A stretch of 64,000 nucleotides of DNA, taken from positions 124,001 through 188,000 of the forward strand of contig BBYL01000033.1 in assembly GCA_001570385.1 (NCBI GenBank), read 5' to 3'. Made by a program: the position numbers and the translations under genes. Positions 50,885 to 58,421 of this stretch are shown here, in pieces; the first letter of the stretch is position 1; the number at the start of each line of letters is the position of its first letter. The notes under the pieces are model-generated. The model was not told the origin of the DNA. It did no database searches and saw only the letters and a program-made list of their open reading frames with translations. The DNA comes from Microtetraspora glauca. Its GTDB lineage: Bacteria > Actinomycetota > Actinomycetes > Streptosporangiales > Streptosporangiaceae.

Positions 50885-51070
50885 GGTGCGTTGGGCGGTG
50901 TTCCGGGCAACCAGTACTTCCCGCTCCGCTTGCCTAGCGCCTTGTGGAGAACGGCGCGCGTGATCCGGACACTGTCCGCGCTGTAGCCCTTCTCCCGCTT
51001 GGCCTGCCAGAGGGCATCGACCTGGGCCAAGGTGAGACCGGTCAGCTTGTGCCGACCAAGCCGGGTTCGC
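50885..51070 (-). pseudogene. Integrase gene fragment with frameshift
   Basis: On the minus strand this encodes GRHKLTGLTLAQVDALWQAKRE, then KGYSADSVRITRAVLHKALG, nearly identical to residues 107-152 of the intact integrase at 43.5-44.8 kb. The match continues in another frame (AEREVLVARNTAQ against AEREGLLARNVAA), so a frameshift lies near 50935. Both ends are missing. It is a leftover of a second element of the same family. Confidence 0.85.
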
Positions 51071-51242
51071 CCTGCTTCCCCTGCGGGCGGGTCGACGGCA
51101 TACGGGATGATCAGTCGGCGGTCGTATGTGTGGACGCATAACCGTGGACACTGACGGCGTGAACGATCGTCCCCACATGGCTGAACCTCCCACCACTCGC
51201 ACCCCCGTATGCCGCGACTACAGAGCCCCACGATCATGGCCC

Positions 51243-51452
51243 ATGGATCACCAACTGACCGTCCGGACATACGACAACGAGGTCGTGATCGAGGGAGACA
51301 AGATCGCATTTCGCGCTCTTGCTGAACTCCTTCTCACGCTCTCCGAGTCCGATACGCCCTTGAACACGCACTTCCATCTAGAAGCATCAGCAGGACAACT
51401 AACGCCTGGTTCGGTGAGCCTCGTGCTAGATCACGATGAGTGGGACGAGTGA
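51243..51452 (+). CDS. Small Imm32-like protein
   Basis: A 69-residue protein from ATG 51243: LTVRTYDNEVVIEGDKIAFRALAELLLTLSES, then NTHFHLEASAGQLTPGSVSLVLDHDEWDE. The layout, with a G..GLRALAE helix followed by HFHL....LTPGS.ELV strands, resembles the Imm32 immunity family. No toxin gene is adjacent. Annotation at family level is tentative, but the gene is likely real. Confidence 0.6.
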   Translation: MDHQLTVRTYDNEVVIEGDKIAFRALAELLLTLSESDTPLNTHFHLEASAGQLTPGSVSLVLDHDEWDE

Positions 51453-51556
51453 CCGCCGGGCCGTTAGCGGGCCATTAATCGGGGCGACGAGGGTTCAATC
51501 ACGGTCGCTCATGACCGCCCCGAAGCCCAGATCAGGAACCCTACAACCTGTGATCC

Positions 51557-51602
51557 ATGCGATTCCCAAGCTGACAGTGCGGGTTCTTTCGTCACTGCTC
51601 CA
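51557..51602 (+). pseudogene. Decayed 3' half of tRNA-Gly(CCC)
   Basis: The anticodon-loop sequence TTCCCAA with AAGCTG, then ACAGTGCGGGTTC and a final TGCTCCA, match the 3' half of an actinomycete tRNA-Gly(CCC). The T stem and acceptor are damaged and no 5' half precedes it. A hairpin terminator follows. It looks like an old attachment site. Confidence 0.55.
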
Positions 51603-51612
51603 GCGAAGAAAC

Positions 51613-51641
51613 GCCAGGCTGGGATCGCTTCCCGGCCTGGC
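51613..51641 (+). terminator. Terminator-like hairpin after the tRNA-Gly relic
   Basis: GCCAGGC (51613-51619) pairs with GCCTGGC (51635-51641), with an inner GGGA/TCCC helix, followed by TTGATCTTTCT. This tail is unusually T-rich for the window and fits an intrinsic terminator. Confidence 0.65.
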
Positions 51642-51686
51642 TTGATCTTTCTGGGCTTCTCGTCGGTTTTCCGCGTCCGCTACGGG

Positions 51687-51905
51687 TTACAGTTCGCGGC
51701 TGGTGAAGAGCTCCAAGTGGTAGCACTGCGGGCAGCGATGGGCCTCCACCGGCCATTTGGGGCGGCCCATCAGCTTGGCTCCGCCGAATATTCCCCGTTC
51801 CAGTTCACCTTCCACCCAGACCCCGAAGCCGGGCTGTTGATGGTCGGCTAGGAAGCCCGGCTCCAGGCCCTGGTGGCCGCAGTGGGTGCACTTTCCATCA
51901 GACAT
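51687..51905 (-). CDS. Small zinc-ribbon protein
   Basis: A 72-residue protein from ATG 51905, or 84 residues from ATG 51941. Two CxxC knuckles, KCTHCGH near the start and RCPQCYHLEL near the end, should bind one zinc ion. Between them is a strand-rich core with VWVEGELERGIFGGAKLMGR. Small proteins of this kind occur widely in actinomycetes without known function. It stands alone. Confidence 0.75.
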   Translation of the reverse strand: MSDGKCTHCGHQGLEPGFLADHQQPGFGVWVEGELERGIFGGAKLMGRPKWPVEAHRCPQCYHLELFTSREL

Positions 51906-52219
51906 TGGGCGATCATATGGACAAGTGGGCTTCTTTGCCATGGGTGATCAAGGAGGGGATGACCCCGCGGCGGTCACCCTGCTGAACGGCACGCATCATC
52001 GAGGTCATGCCGGACCGGCCGGGGAGGGCCTCCCGAGTTCCCGTCGCCACTGTCGATACGTTCCGCGCCCCATACGCCGGGGAGTTCTTGCTGCGCTTCC
52101 AGGCTTTCCATCGCTTCCATGGCCTTCACCCCGATTTCGAAGGGCTCGGCATCCCCTTGTCCTGAAGCACCGGACTTGGTGGGCAGAGGGTGCCTGGCCA
52201 TCTCACGGCGCGGCCCCGC

Positions 52220-52250
52220 TTGACCTTGACACGGTGACAAGGTCTTCACT
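52220..52250 (+). promoter_or_regulatory. MerR-type promoter with 19-base spacer
   Basis: A -35 TTGACC (52220-52225) and -10 TTCACT (52245-52250) are 19 bases apart. Between and across them lies the inverted repeat GACCTTG (52222-52228) and CAAGGTC (52238-52244). This overlong spacer with an embedded palindrome is the hallmark of promoters activated by MerR proteins through DNA twisting. The MerR gene is second in the operon it drives. Confidence 0.85.
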
Positions 52251-52271
52251 GCAGCCAAGGAGGTGGTCCCG

Positions 52272-52940
52272 ATGACCATGCCGAAAGAGGACACGAACAC
52301 GATGCGCGCTCTCCAGGGGCTGGAGAACAGCAACTCGTCGATGCGACTGCAGGCAGCACTGGCGGTCGGCACGACCCCAGACCCTCGGTTCATCGACAAG
52401 CTCATCGAACGATGCGCGATCGAGCCCGACTTTTACGTGCGTGAAATACTTACGTGGGCACTCACCCGCCACTCATCATCAATGACGGTCCCAAAGCTCG
52501 TCGACGAACTCGGCTCGGAGCGCGCGCAGGCACGAAGCCAGGCGTTGCACACGCTGTCCAAGATCGGAGATCGGCAAGCGTGGCCGGCGATCACACGGGC
52601 GCTTCTGACCGACGCCGACGACGAGGTCGCGCGGAGCGCCTGGCGAGCAGCGGTTGTACTCGTGCCCGAGGGTGAAAAACCCGAGTTGGCCGGAGTGTTG
52701 GCGACACAGCTCGGGCGCGGAGAGCGTGAGACGCAGTTGAGCCTCAGCCGGGCGCTGATCGCGCTCGGTAAGGTGATCATGCCGACCCTGCGCGCCGCGA
52801 TGACGGATCTCGACCCTCGCGTGCGTCAGCACGCGATCGCCACGGAGAGGCTGTCGCGCAACCCGGACGCCGGATTCGAGTTCGCGATCGAGGAGGCGAA
52901 GCGCGTCGTAGCCCTCGGCACGACCAGCCAGGAGGGGTGA
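52272..52940 (+). CDS. HEAT-repeat protein
   Basis: The ATG at 52272 lies 8 bases after AAGGAGGT and gives 222 residues. It is an all-helical HEAT-repeat solenoid, with units such as PKLVDELGSERAQARSQALHTLSKIG and AWPAITRALLTDADDEVARSAWRAAVVL. There is no catalytic motif or signal peptide. It is the first gene of a two-gene operon and overlaps the MerR-HEAT gene as GTGA. It probably binds a protein or its operon partner. Confidence 0.9.
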   Translation: MTMPKEDTNTMRALQGLENSNSSMRLQAALAVGTTPDPRFIDKLIERCAIEPDFYVREILTWALTRHSSSMTVPKLVDELGSERAQARSQALHTLSKIGDRQAWPAITRALLTDADDEVARSAWRAAVVLVPEGEKPELAGVLATQLGRGERETQLSLSRALIALGKVIMPTLRAAMTDLDPRVRQHAIATERLSRNPDAGFEFAIEEAKRVVALGTTSQEG

Positions 52941-53950
52941 AGGCAGTGTTGATCGGTGATGTGGCACGACGGTCCGGGGTCAGCGCCCGCATGCTCAGGC
53001 ATTACGACTCGCTCGGCCTGGTGCGGCCAACGGGTCGTACCGAGGCCGGCTACCGCGAGTACTCCGGCGAGGACATCCGGCGAATCTTCCATGTCGAGAG
53101 TTTGCGGTCATTGGGGCTGTCGCTGCATGAAGTCGGGCGCGCGCTGGATGATCCCGGCTTCACGCCCTCGGAGCTCGTCGACGACCTCATCCGCCAGACG
53201 CGAGAACGCATTGCGAGTGAGACGGAGCTGCTCACCCGACTCCGTCGGATCGGTGCCGCGGAACCCGCCGACTGGGAGGACGTCCTCCGGACCGTTGCAC
53301 TCCTCCAGGCCTTGGGGTCGGAGAGCGCTGGGAAGCGCCAGCGCGCGGCCTTGTCCTCAGGCGAAGAGGCTCCGGTGCCAGTGGAAGCTCTGGTCGAGGC
53401 AGCGTTGAGCGAGACGGACCCGAACGTCGCCGGAGCCCTTCGATGGGCTCTGGCGCGATCGGGCGACGGCGGATTGGCGCTGCTGGCGGAGGGCCTCAGC
53501 TCGCCGGCAGCCGAGGTGCGGAAACGTGCCGTCCAGTCCATCGCCGAGATCCCGAACGGTGAGGCGACCGCACTGCTGCATGACGCCCTCACGGACTCCG
53601 ACATCGTGGTTCGCAGGTATGCGGCTCTGGCGCTCGCGGCACGTGGAGTAGCCGACGCGGTCCCGACGCTCATCGACATGATCGTCGAGGGGGCGAACGA
53701 CGCCGACGCAGCCGATGCACTGAGCGCGCTGGCGAGTGATCCCGCGTTGGCGGATCAGATCGCTACCAGGCTCGTTGGCTGCCTCGCCCACGGCACCATT
53801 GAATCGTCCGCACGTCGACGGCTGACACAGGCGCTCGCGGATATCCCGGGAATCACGGCGTCACGTGCCCTGGCGGATCTGTCACATGACGAAGACCGTG
53901 CCGTTGCGCTTACTGCGACATACATTCTCAAGCTACGCGACGCGCGATAA
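52937..53950 (+). CDS. MerR-family regulator with HEAT-repeat effector domain
   Basis: A 337-residue protein from GTG 52937. Residues 4-72 are a MerR winged helix (IGDVARRSGVSARMLRHYDSLGLV, TEAGYREYSGEDIRRIFHVESLRSLGLSL), and about 75-115 is the antiparallel dimerisation helix. In place of a ligand- or metal-binding domain, residues 145-337 are HEAT repeats (LLAEGLSSPAAEVRKRAVQSIAEI, LLHDALTDSDIVVRRYAALALAA). The preceding gene also encodes HEAT repeats. The MerR-type promoter at 52220-52250 should be its site of action, giving autoregulation. Confidence 0.93.
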   Translation: MKAVLIGDVARRSGVSARMLRHYDSLGLVRPTGRTEAGYREYSGEDIRRIFHVESLRSLGLSLHEVGRALDDPGFTPSELVDDLIRQTRERIASETELLTRLRRIGAAEPADWEDVLRTVALLQALGSESAGKRQRAALSSGEEAPVPVEALVEAALSETDPNVAGALRWALARSGDGGLALLAEGLSSPAAEVRKRAVQSIAEIPNGEATALLHDALTDSDIVVRRYAALALAARGVADAVPTLIDMIVEGANDADAADALSALASDPALADQIATRLVGCLAHGTIESSARRRLTQALADIPGITASRALADLSHDEDRAVALTATYILKLRDAR

Positions 53951-54136
53951 CGGAGCGTGGCCAGGACGTCATCAGGCTCGACGAGCCGTTGGGCGATCGC
54001 GTGGTGTTGGACGCAATGAGCAGCCTTCCCGTCCTTTTCCATCGTGCGCACAACCCGTGCCAGGCCGGGAACGGGTGGGGGCGGGCCATCGGACGATGGT
54101 TGCTGTACAGCAACGCGTACAGCAACAGCGCCTCAC

Positions 54137-54493
54137 GTGGTCACACCTCACCAGTCTGGATCTGCCGTCCGAGCGGCTTTGCTCGTCGCCCACGAGGGCG
54201 TGCCGGCCGCCCGTCGGTTGGGGGCGTCGGTCGCGGAGGTGGACGACTCGGTCGAGTGCGCCTGGACGGACATCCTGTGCGGGACGCCCGCCGAGGGTGA
54301 CGCGGGGATCGTCTGGGCCGGTCGGCTGACGGCGGACCGGACGCAGGTCATCCAGGTGCAGGGGTTCGACCGCGAGTGGTCTCTGCGGGAGCTCTCTGTA
54401 CGGCGGGCGGGCGTTCTTGACTTGCCCAGCCTGCTGAAGAGCGCCACGAACGGCCACGTTTGCCGGAGGCGTCCGCGAGCATGTTGGCCTTGA
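54137..54493 (+). CDS. Hypothetical protein, doubtful
   Basis: A 118-residue frame from GTG 54137. The central part, ARRLGASVAEVDDSVECAWTD to VIQVQGFDREWSLRELSVRRAG, has a natural amino-acid composition, while both ends look random. No family is recognised and no ribosome site is seen. It may be a fragment of a decayed gene. Confidence 0.3.
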   Translation: MVTPHQSGSAVRAALLVAHEGVPAARRLGASVAEVDDSVECAWTDILCGTPAEGDAGIVWAGRLTADRTQVIQVQGFDREWSLRELSVRRAGVLDLPSLLKSATNGHVCRRRPRACWP

Positions 54494-54720
54494 GAGACAA
54501 GGTCCCGGGTGGCTGGAACGGTCGGCGAGCGGGTGCGGGGCTTGTACGGGGGAACCGCGATGACCAGCTCCTCGAGGGCCAGACCCAGCCTGATCTCCTA
54601 CACCTACAACTCGGCTCCCGAGCGAGCACCGCACGCCGAGGGTCTTCCGGAAGAGACCGTTCAGCTCACGTCCCGGGCGTCTGGATGCGGCCGGCGTACC
54701 GCGTCGAATGGAGGCGACTC

Positions 54721-54948
54721 ATGCCGCTCATCAATGTGAAGGTCATCGAAGGGGTGTTCACCGAGGCGCAGAAGGCCGAGATCGTGCAGAAGCTGACCGA
54801 GGCGATGGTCAGGATCGAGGGCGAGAACATGCGCTCTCTGACCTTGGTCATCCTCGAGGAGGTCAAGAGCGGCGACTGGGGAGTCGGCGGGAAGCCGGTG
54901 ACGACCGCGGACGTGAAGGCCATGGCCGCGGGCACGCCGCCCGGCTGA
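54721..54948 (+). CDS. 4-oxalocrotonate tautomerase family protein
   Basis: A 75-residue protein from ATG 54721 behind GGAGGCGA. After removal of the initiator Met the catalytic Pro1 would be exposed (PLINVKVIEGVFTEAQKAEIVQKLTEAMV). The rest fits the tautomerase beta-alpha-beta fold (SLTLVILEEVKSGDWGVGGKPVT). Members tautomerise 2-hydroxymuconate or related dienols, or act promiscuously. There are no aromatic-catabolism neighbours, so the substrate is unknown. An upstream in-frame extension is non-conserved. Confidence 0.92.
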   Translation: MPLINVKVIEGVFTEAQKAEIVQKLTEAMVRIEGENMRSLTLVILEEVKSGDWGVGGKPVTTADVKAMAAGTPPG

Positions 54949-55204
54949 CGGGATTCTCCGGCGCAGCCTGTCGGCGGCCTGCCGGGAGTCACGACGAAGG
55001 TCAGCGGACGGCAGCACCGGTCAGCAGAGAGGTGGCCCTTGCCGGTCAGCCCGTCTCGCGGCCGAGTGCGGCCGCCTCGAACCCGTCCCCGGCGTCGCAA
55101 CCGCACTCGGCTGAGCAGCGATGTTTCTCAACCGGAGCAGAACGACGGATGGGTCACGAGTGCTTCCAACTACCTAGCGTCGGCCGCGGGGTATCTGGAA
55201 CTCC
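54949..55204. other. Intergenic, no gene seen
   Basis: About 250 bases with only shadow-like frames. It leads into a transposase scrap and was probably shaped by insertion and loss. Confidence 0.4.
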
Positions 55205-55207
55205 GAT

Positions 55208-55330
55208 GTGCTGTGCAGAAGCGAGCAGTTTCGCGCCGTCCTGGCCCGTATCAAGGTCCGCGTTCGGGTCGGCCGTCCGCGTACCCGCCCGGACGCGGTG
55301 GCCGTGGACGAGGCCTCTTGCGGCTGGCCG
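55208..55330 (+). pseudogene. IS5-family transposase scrap
   Basis: In the frame from 55208 it reads SEQFRAVLARIKVRVRVGRPRTRPDAVAVDEA, which resembles the QF..VL..IRV.R.GRGRPRTRPD.V..DKAY segment of IS5-group transposases near the second catalytic Asp. Neither terminal inverted repeats nor the remaining domains are present. It marks a lost insertion sequence. Confidence 0.45.
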
Positions 55331-55488
55331 CCCGGTCCGCATTATCGGTCTCAGGATGCAAGAACTCCGTCAACCCTGGGATTCATCTCGAAAGGCTGCG
55401 AATTACTTTTACGCGAGATCGACCTTTACATGGCACTCCGGCACGCCTTCTTCTCTTGTGCGAAATCTTAGCAAGGAGGACAGCCAAT

Positions 55489-55590
55489 ATGGCCGACCGC
55501 TTTTCCGATCTGCACGTACCGATGATCCAGAATTGGCGCTCACTGTCGAGAACTGACGCCTGTGTTTATCGATCCCGGGCGCGGGGATAG
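55489..55590 (+). CDS. Candidate 33-residue peptide gene
   Basis: ATG 55489 lies eight bases after a strong AAGGAGGA. The 33-codon frame begins MADRFSDLHVPMIQNW and ends RTDACVYRSRARG. The peptide has one Cys, two internal Met and a basic C-terminus. It matches no family I know and has no signal peptide. Its only support is the very good ribosome site and the pairing with a second short ORF before the oligopeptidase gene. It could be a leader, a RiPP precursor or chance. Confidence 0.3.
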   Translation: MADRFSDLHVPMIQNWRSLSRTDACVYRSRARG

Positions 55591-55643
55591 TTGTTGTCGG
55601 ATATCGCCCACCACGGGCGAATCGACAGATCCGGGAGGTTCAC

Positions 55644-55739
55644 ATGAACGGATTCCTGCCGTATGCTCAGACCAGCCCGGCTGCTCGAATTGGAGGCGTA
55701 CGCGGCTGGCAGGCGGACATTCTCCGCGGCGAGTCATAG
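55644..55739 (+). CDS. Candidate 31-residue peptide gene before the oligopeptidase
   Basis: ATG 55644 lies six bases after GGGAGG. The frame encodes 31 residues beginning MNGFLPYAQTSPAARIGG and ending GWQADILRGES. Two prolines (positions 6 and 12) would be cut sites for a prolyl oligopeptidase, whose gene begins 50 bases downstream. There is no Cys and no known RiPP core signature. A long hairpin separates the two genes. The reality of this gene is uncertain. Confidence 0.35.
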   Translation: MNGFLPYAQTSPAARIGGVRGWQADILRGES

Positions 55740-55750
55740 CTGATTGAGGC

Positions 55751-55784
55751 GAGGTACTGCGGTACGTATAGGCCGCAGTACCTC
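55751..55784 (+). promoter_or_regulatory. Strong hairpin between peptide ORF and oligopeptidase
   Basis: Perfect 12-base arms GAGGTACTGCGG (55751-55762) and CCGCAGTACCTC (55773-55784) enclose a 10-base loop. It ends 5 bases before the ATG at 55790. It could be a terminator or attenuator for the short ORFs, or an operator and translation block for the oligopeptidase. Confidence 0.65.
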
Positions 55785-55789
55785 GACCT

Positions 55790-57949
55790 ATGGCAGGCGG
55801 GGCGTTTTATCGGGGGGCGTTTGTGGCGCGATTCTTTTACCCTGACGCTTGGCGCAGCGATACAGTGGAGGATCTGTTCGGGTTCCCGATTTCGGATCCC
55901 TACCGATGGCTCGAAGACGGAAATGATGCGCGCGTACGGGACTGGGCTGCGGCCCAGGATCGTCTCTTCCACGGATATCGCGCCGAATGGCATGAGAAAC
56001 AATCGTGGGCGTCTTTGCTGGATCAGGTGTCATCCTTCGGTGTGTCTGAGCCTCCGATGGTGCGTGGTTCGGTCATGTTCCTTGCCGAGCAACTCCGTGG
56101 GGATGAGCAACGGCGCCTGCTCGTCGTTGACGCCGAGGGGAACAGGCGGGTGCTCGTCGATCCGGCAGAGATCGATCCGTCCGGCCACACCGGGCTGTAC
56201 GCCTGGTGGCCGTCGCGCGAGGGTGAACGCGTGGCTGTCCAGATGGAGGTCGCCGAGCAGCCCGGCAGCGACATCATCGTGCTGGACGTGCGTATCGGGG
56301 AGGCGGTGGACGGGCCGTTGCCACGCGCCCGCAACACCTCGCTCGCCTGGCTGCCGGGAGGGGATGCGTTCTACTACGTCAGCCGTGTTCCTGATGAGGA
56401 ACTTGCGCCCGACGACATGCGTTTGCATCGGCGGGTGAGGTTGCATCGGATCGGTTCGCCCTGGCAGACAGACGCGGTGGTGTTCGGCGGCGACGATGCC
56501 CCAGACCACTATTACGGGCTCACAGTCAGCGCCGACGGCCGTTATCTGGCGATCACTGCGATAGCTGGGCCCGCCTCACACAACGATGTGTACGTGGCCG
56601 AGCTCATCGATCAGGAAGCCCCGCATTTCGTCAAGGTCGTGGACGGAAGCACCACACAGGCCCGTGTTCTCCCACGCTTCCTCGCGGACAACAATCTGCT
56701 GCTGGTCACCGACTACCAGGCCCCGTGTGGCCGCATCTGTCTGGCGCACCGGCACGATACCGACCCGGCTGCATGGCGCACGCTGGTAGCCGAAGATCGC
56801 CAGGCCCCCTTGGACGAGTGTCTGGTCCTGGACGACCCGGCACTTCCGCGGCCCCTCCTGCTGGTGGCACGCGACCGCCACGGCACCTCCACCCTGACCT
56901 TGCACGACCTGGCCGGTGGCCGGCCGCTCACCGGTCTGCCCCTTCCCGGCGCGGGCGTCGTGTCATCCCTGCGCACGAACATCCCGCACGGACGTCACGC
57001 GTGGTTCAGCTACTGCGACGCGACCACTCCCCCCACCATCTATCGCTACGACGCCACCAGCGGGAGGACGGACCAGGAAACCGGCGCCACACTTGCCGGA
57101 CATACCGCAGAGATCCGCAGCCGCAGCGTTCGCTATCGCGCCGGCGACGGCACCGAGATCACACTGTTCCTGTTCACCCCGGCGGAAGAACATGAGGGCC
57201 CCCGCCCCACCCTCCTTTACGGCTATGGCAGCTTCGGCATGCCGATGCGCCCATGGTTCTTCCCTACGGCGGCCGCATGGGTCAGCGCCGGCGGCACCTA
57301 CGCGGTCGCCTGTGTACGCGGAGGCGGCGAAGAAGGCCAGTCCTGGCACGACGCCGGCCGTGGACCACACAAACACCGCGCGATCAGCGACTTCAACGAC
57401 GCCGCGACCTGGCTCATCGACACCGGTCGAACCACGCGCGACCAACTGGCGATCTATGGCCAGTCCGCCGGCGGATTACTGGTCACCGCCGCCGCCACAC
57501 AGCGACCAGACCTGTACGCCGCGGTTATCGCCGAAGGCCCGCTATGTGACATGGTGCGCTACGAACACTTCGGCCTGGGATGCACATGGACGGATGAATT
57601 CGGTACCGCCTCCCGACCCGAACAGCTCCAATGGCTACTCACATACTCCCCCTATCACAACATCACGCCCGGAGCCCCCTATCCCGCATTCCTCCTCGCC
57701 GGCGCGGTAACCGATCTGCAGACCGGAGAGGCCCACGTCACCAAAATGTGTGCGGCCCTCCAAAACGCCACCGGAAGTGACCGCCCGATCCTCATGCGCC
57801 GAGAACCCGACACCGCCCACGCCGCCTCTCCCGCGAGTAAAGAACGCGCCCTGGCCGCGGATATCCTGGCCTTCGCCGGAAAATACACCGGCCTATCACC
57901 GAAAAAAACACCCATGCGTCTTCACGAGACCGCGGCGGAACCACACTGA
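55790..57949 (+). CDS. Prolyl oligopeptidase (S9A family)
   Basis: A 719-residue enzyme from ATG 55790; GTG 55823 after a G-run is a good alternative since homologues begin near FYPDAWRSDTVED. An N-terminal segment (DPYRWLEDGND) leads into a seven-bladed beta-propeller (about 70-430), then the alpha/beta-hydrolase domain. The triad is S559 (YGQSAGG), D642 (GAVTDLQTGE) and H677 (PDTAHAAS), close to the positions in pig enzyme. GYGSFGMP and CVRGGGEEG are the expected S9 motifs. It cleaves after proline in peptides shorter than about 30 residues. No signal peptide is present. It lies downstream of two short ORFs and a hairpin. Confidence 0.95.
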   Translation: MAGGAFYRGAFVARFFYPDAWRSDTVEDLFGFPISDPYRWLEDGNDARVRDWAAAQDRLFHGYRAEWHEKQSWASLLDQVSSFGVSEPPMVRGSVMFLAEQLRGDEQRRLLVVDAEGNRRVLVDPAEIDPSGHTGLYAWWPSREGERVAVQMEVAEQPGSDIIVLDVRIGEAVDGPLPRARNTSLAWLPGGDAFYYVSRVPDEELAPDDMRLHRRVRLHRIGSPWQTDAVVFGGDDAPDHYYGLTVSADGRYLAITAIAGPASHNDVYVAELIDQEAPHFVKVVDGSTTQARVLPRFLADNNLLLVTDYQAPCGRICLAHRHDTDPAAWRTLVAEDRQAPLDECLVLDDPALPRPLLLVARDRHGTSTLTLHDLAGGRPLTGLPLPGAGVVSSLRTNIPHGRHAWFSYCDATTPPTIYRYDATSGRTDQETGATLAGHTAEIRSRSVRYRAGDGTEITLFLFTPAEEHEGPRPTLLYGYGSFGMPMRPWFFPTAAAWVSAGGTYAVACVRGGGEEGQSWHDAGRGPHKHRAISDFNDAATWLIDTGRTTRDQLAIYGQSAGGLLVTAAATQRPDLYAAVIAEGPLCDMVRYEHFGLGCTWTDEFGTASRPEQLQWLLTYSPYHNITPGAPYPAFLLAGAVTDLQTGEAHVTKMCAALQNATGSDRPILMRREPDTAHAASPASKERALAADILAFAGKYTGLSPKKTPMRLHETAAEPH

Positions 57950-58421
57950 GAACGGCCTGACCGCAATTAATGGAATGAGGAAACGTACAGAAAATCAGCG
58001 ATCGACATCTCGCTGAGACAGCACCGGGCAGCGGCAGACCCGCTGGGCGAAACGCCATAGCGGGCCTACGGAGTCGCACTGGGTGTTGCGATCCTTCCTC
58101 CTCCCCGATGGGCCTCAACGAACGCGACCGCCTTGGCGAAGAGATGTCGGCCGCCGACGCGGAAGGGGCAGGTCGGCTACCGCGTACTCCGCCAGAGCAG
58201 CCGATGGTCACCGTTCATCCCGGGCCGGATCCCTCGCCAGACACTCGGTCCTGCTCTCCGGCGATCACGACCTTGCCGCGAGATCCCTGTACAAGATCTG
58301 CCGCGCCCGCGCCAGTAGGGCAGGCACCACCGTCAAGAGGCCGGACAGCTTGACTGATCACGCCTTCCTCCGCGCCAGAAAATGAGGACATCCTTCTTAC
58401 CGACAGGGAGTTGTCCTCAAT
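57950..58421. other. Intergenic region without a recognisable gene
   Basis: About 470 bases between the oligopeptidase and the serine hydrolase. All frames are short and overlapping, and none has a good start. The last 40 bases before the hydrolase gene contain AGGGAG as its likely ribosome site. No repeat or tRNA-like sequence was seen. Confidence 0.5.
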
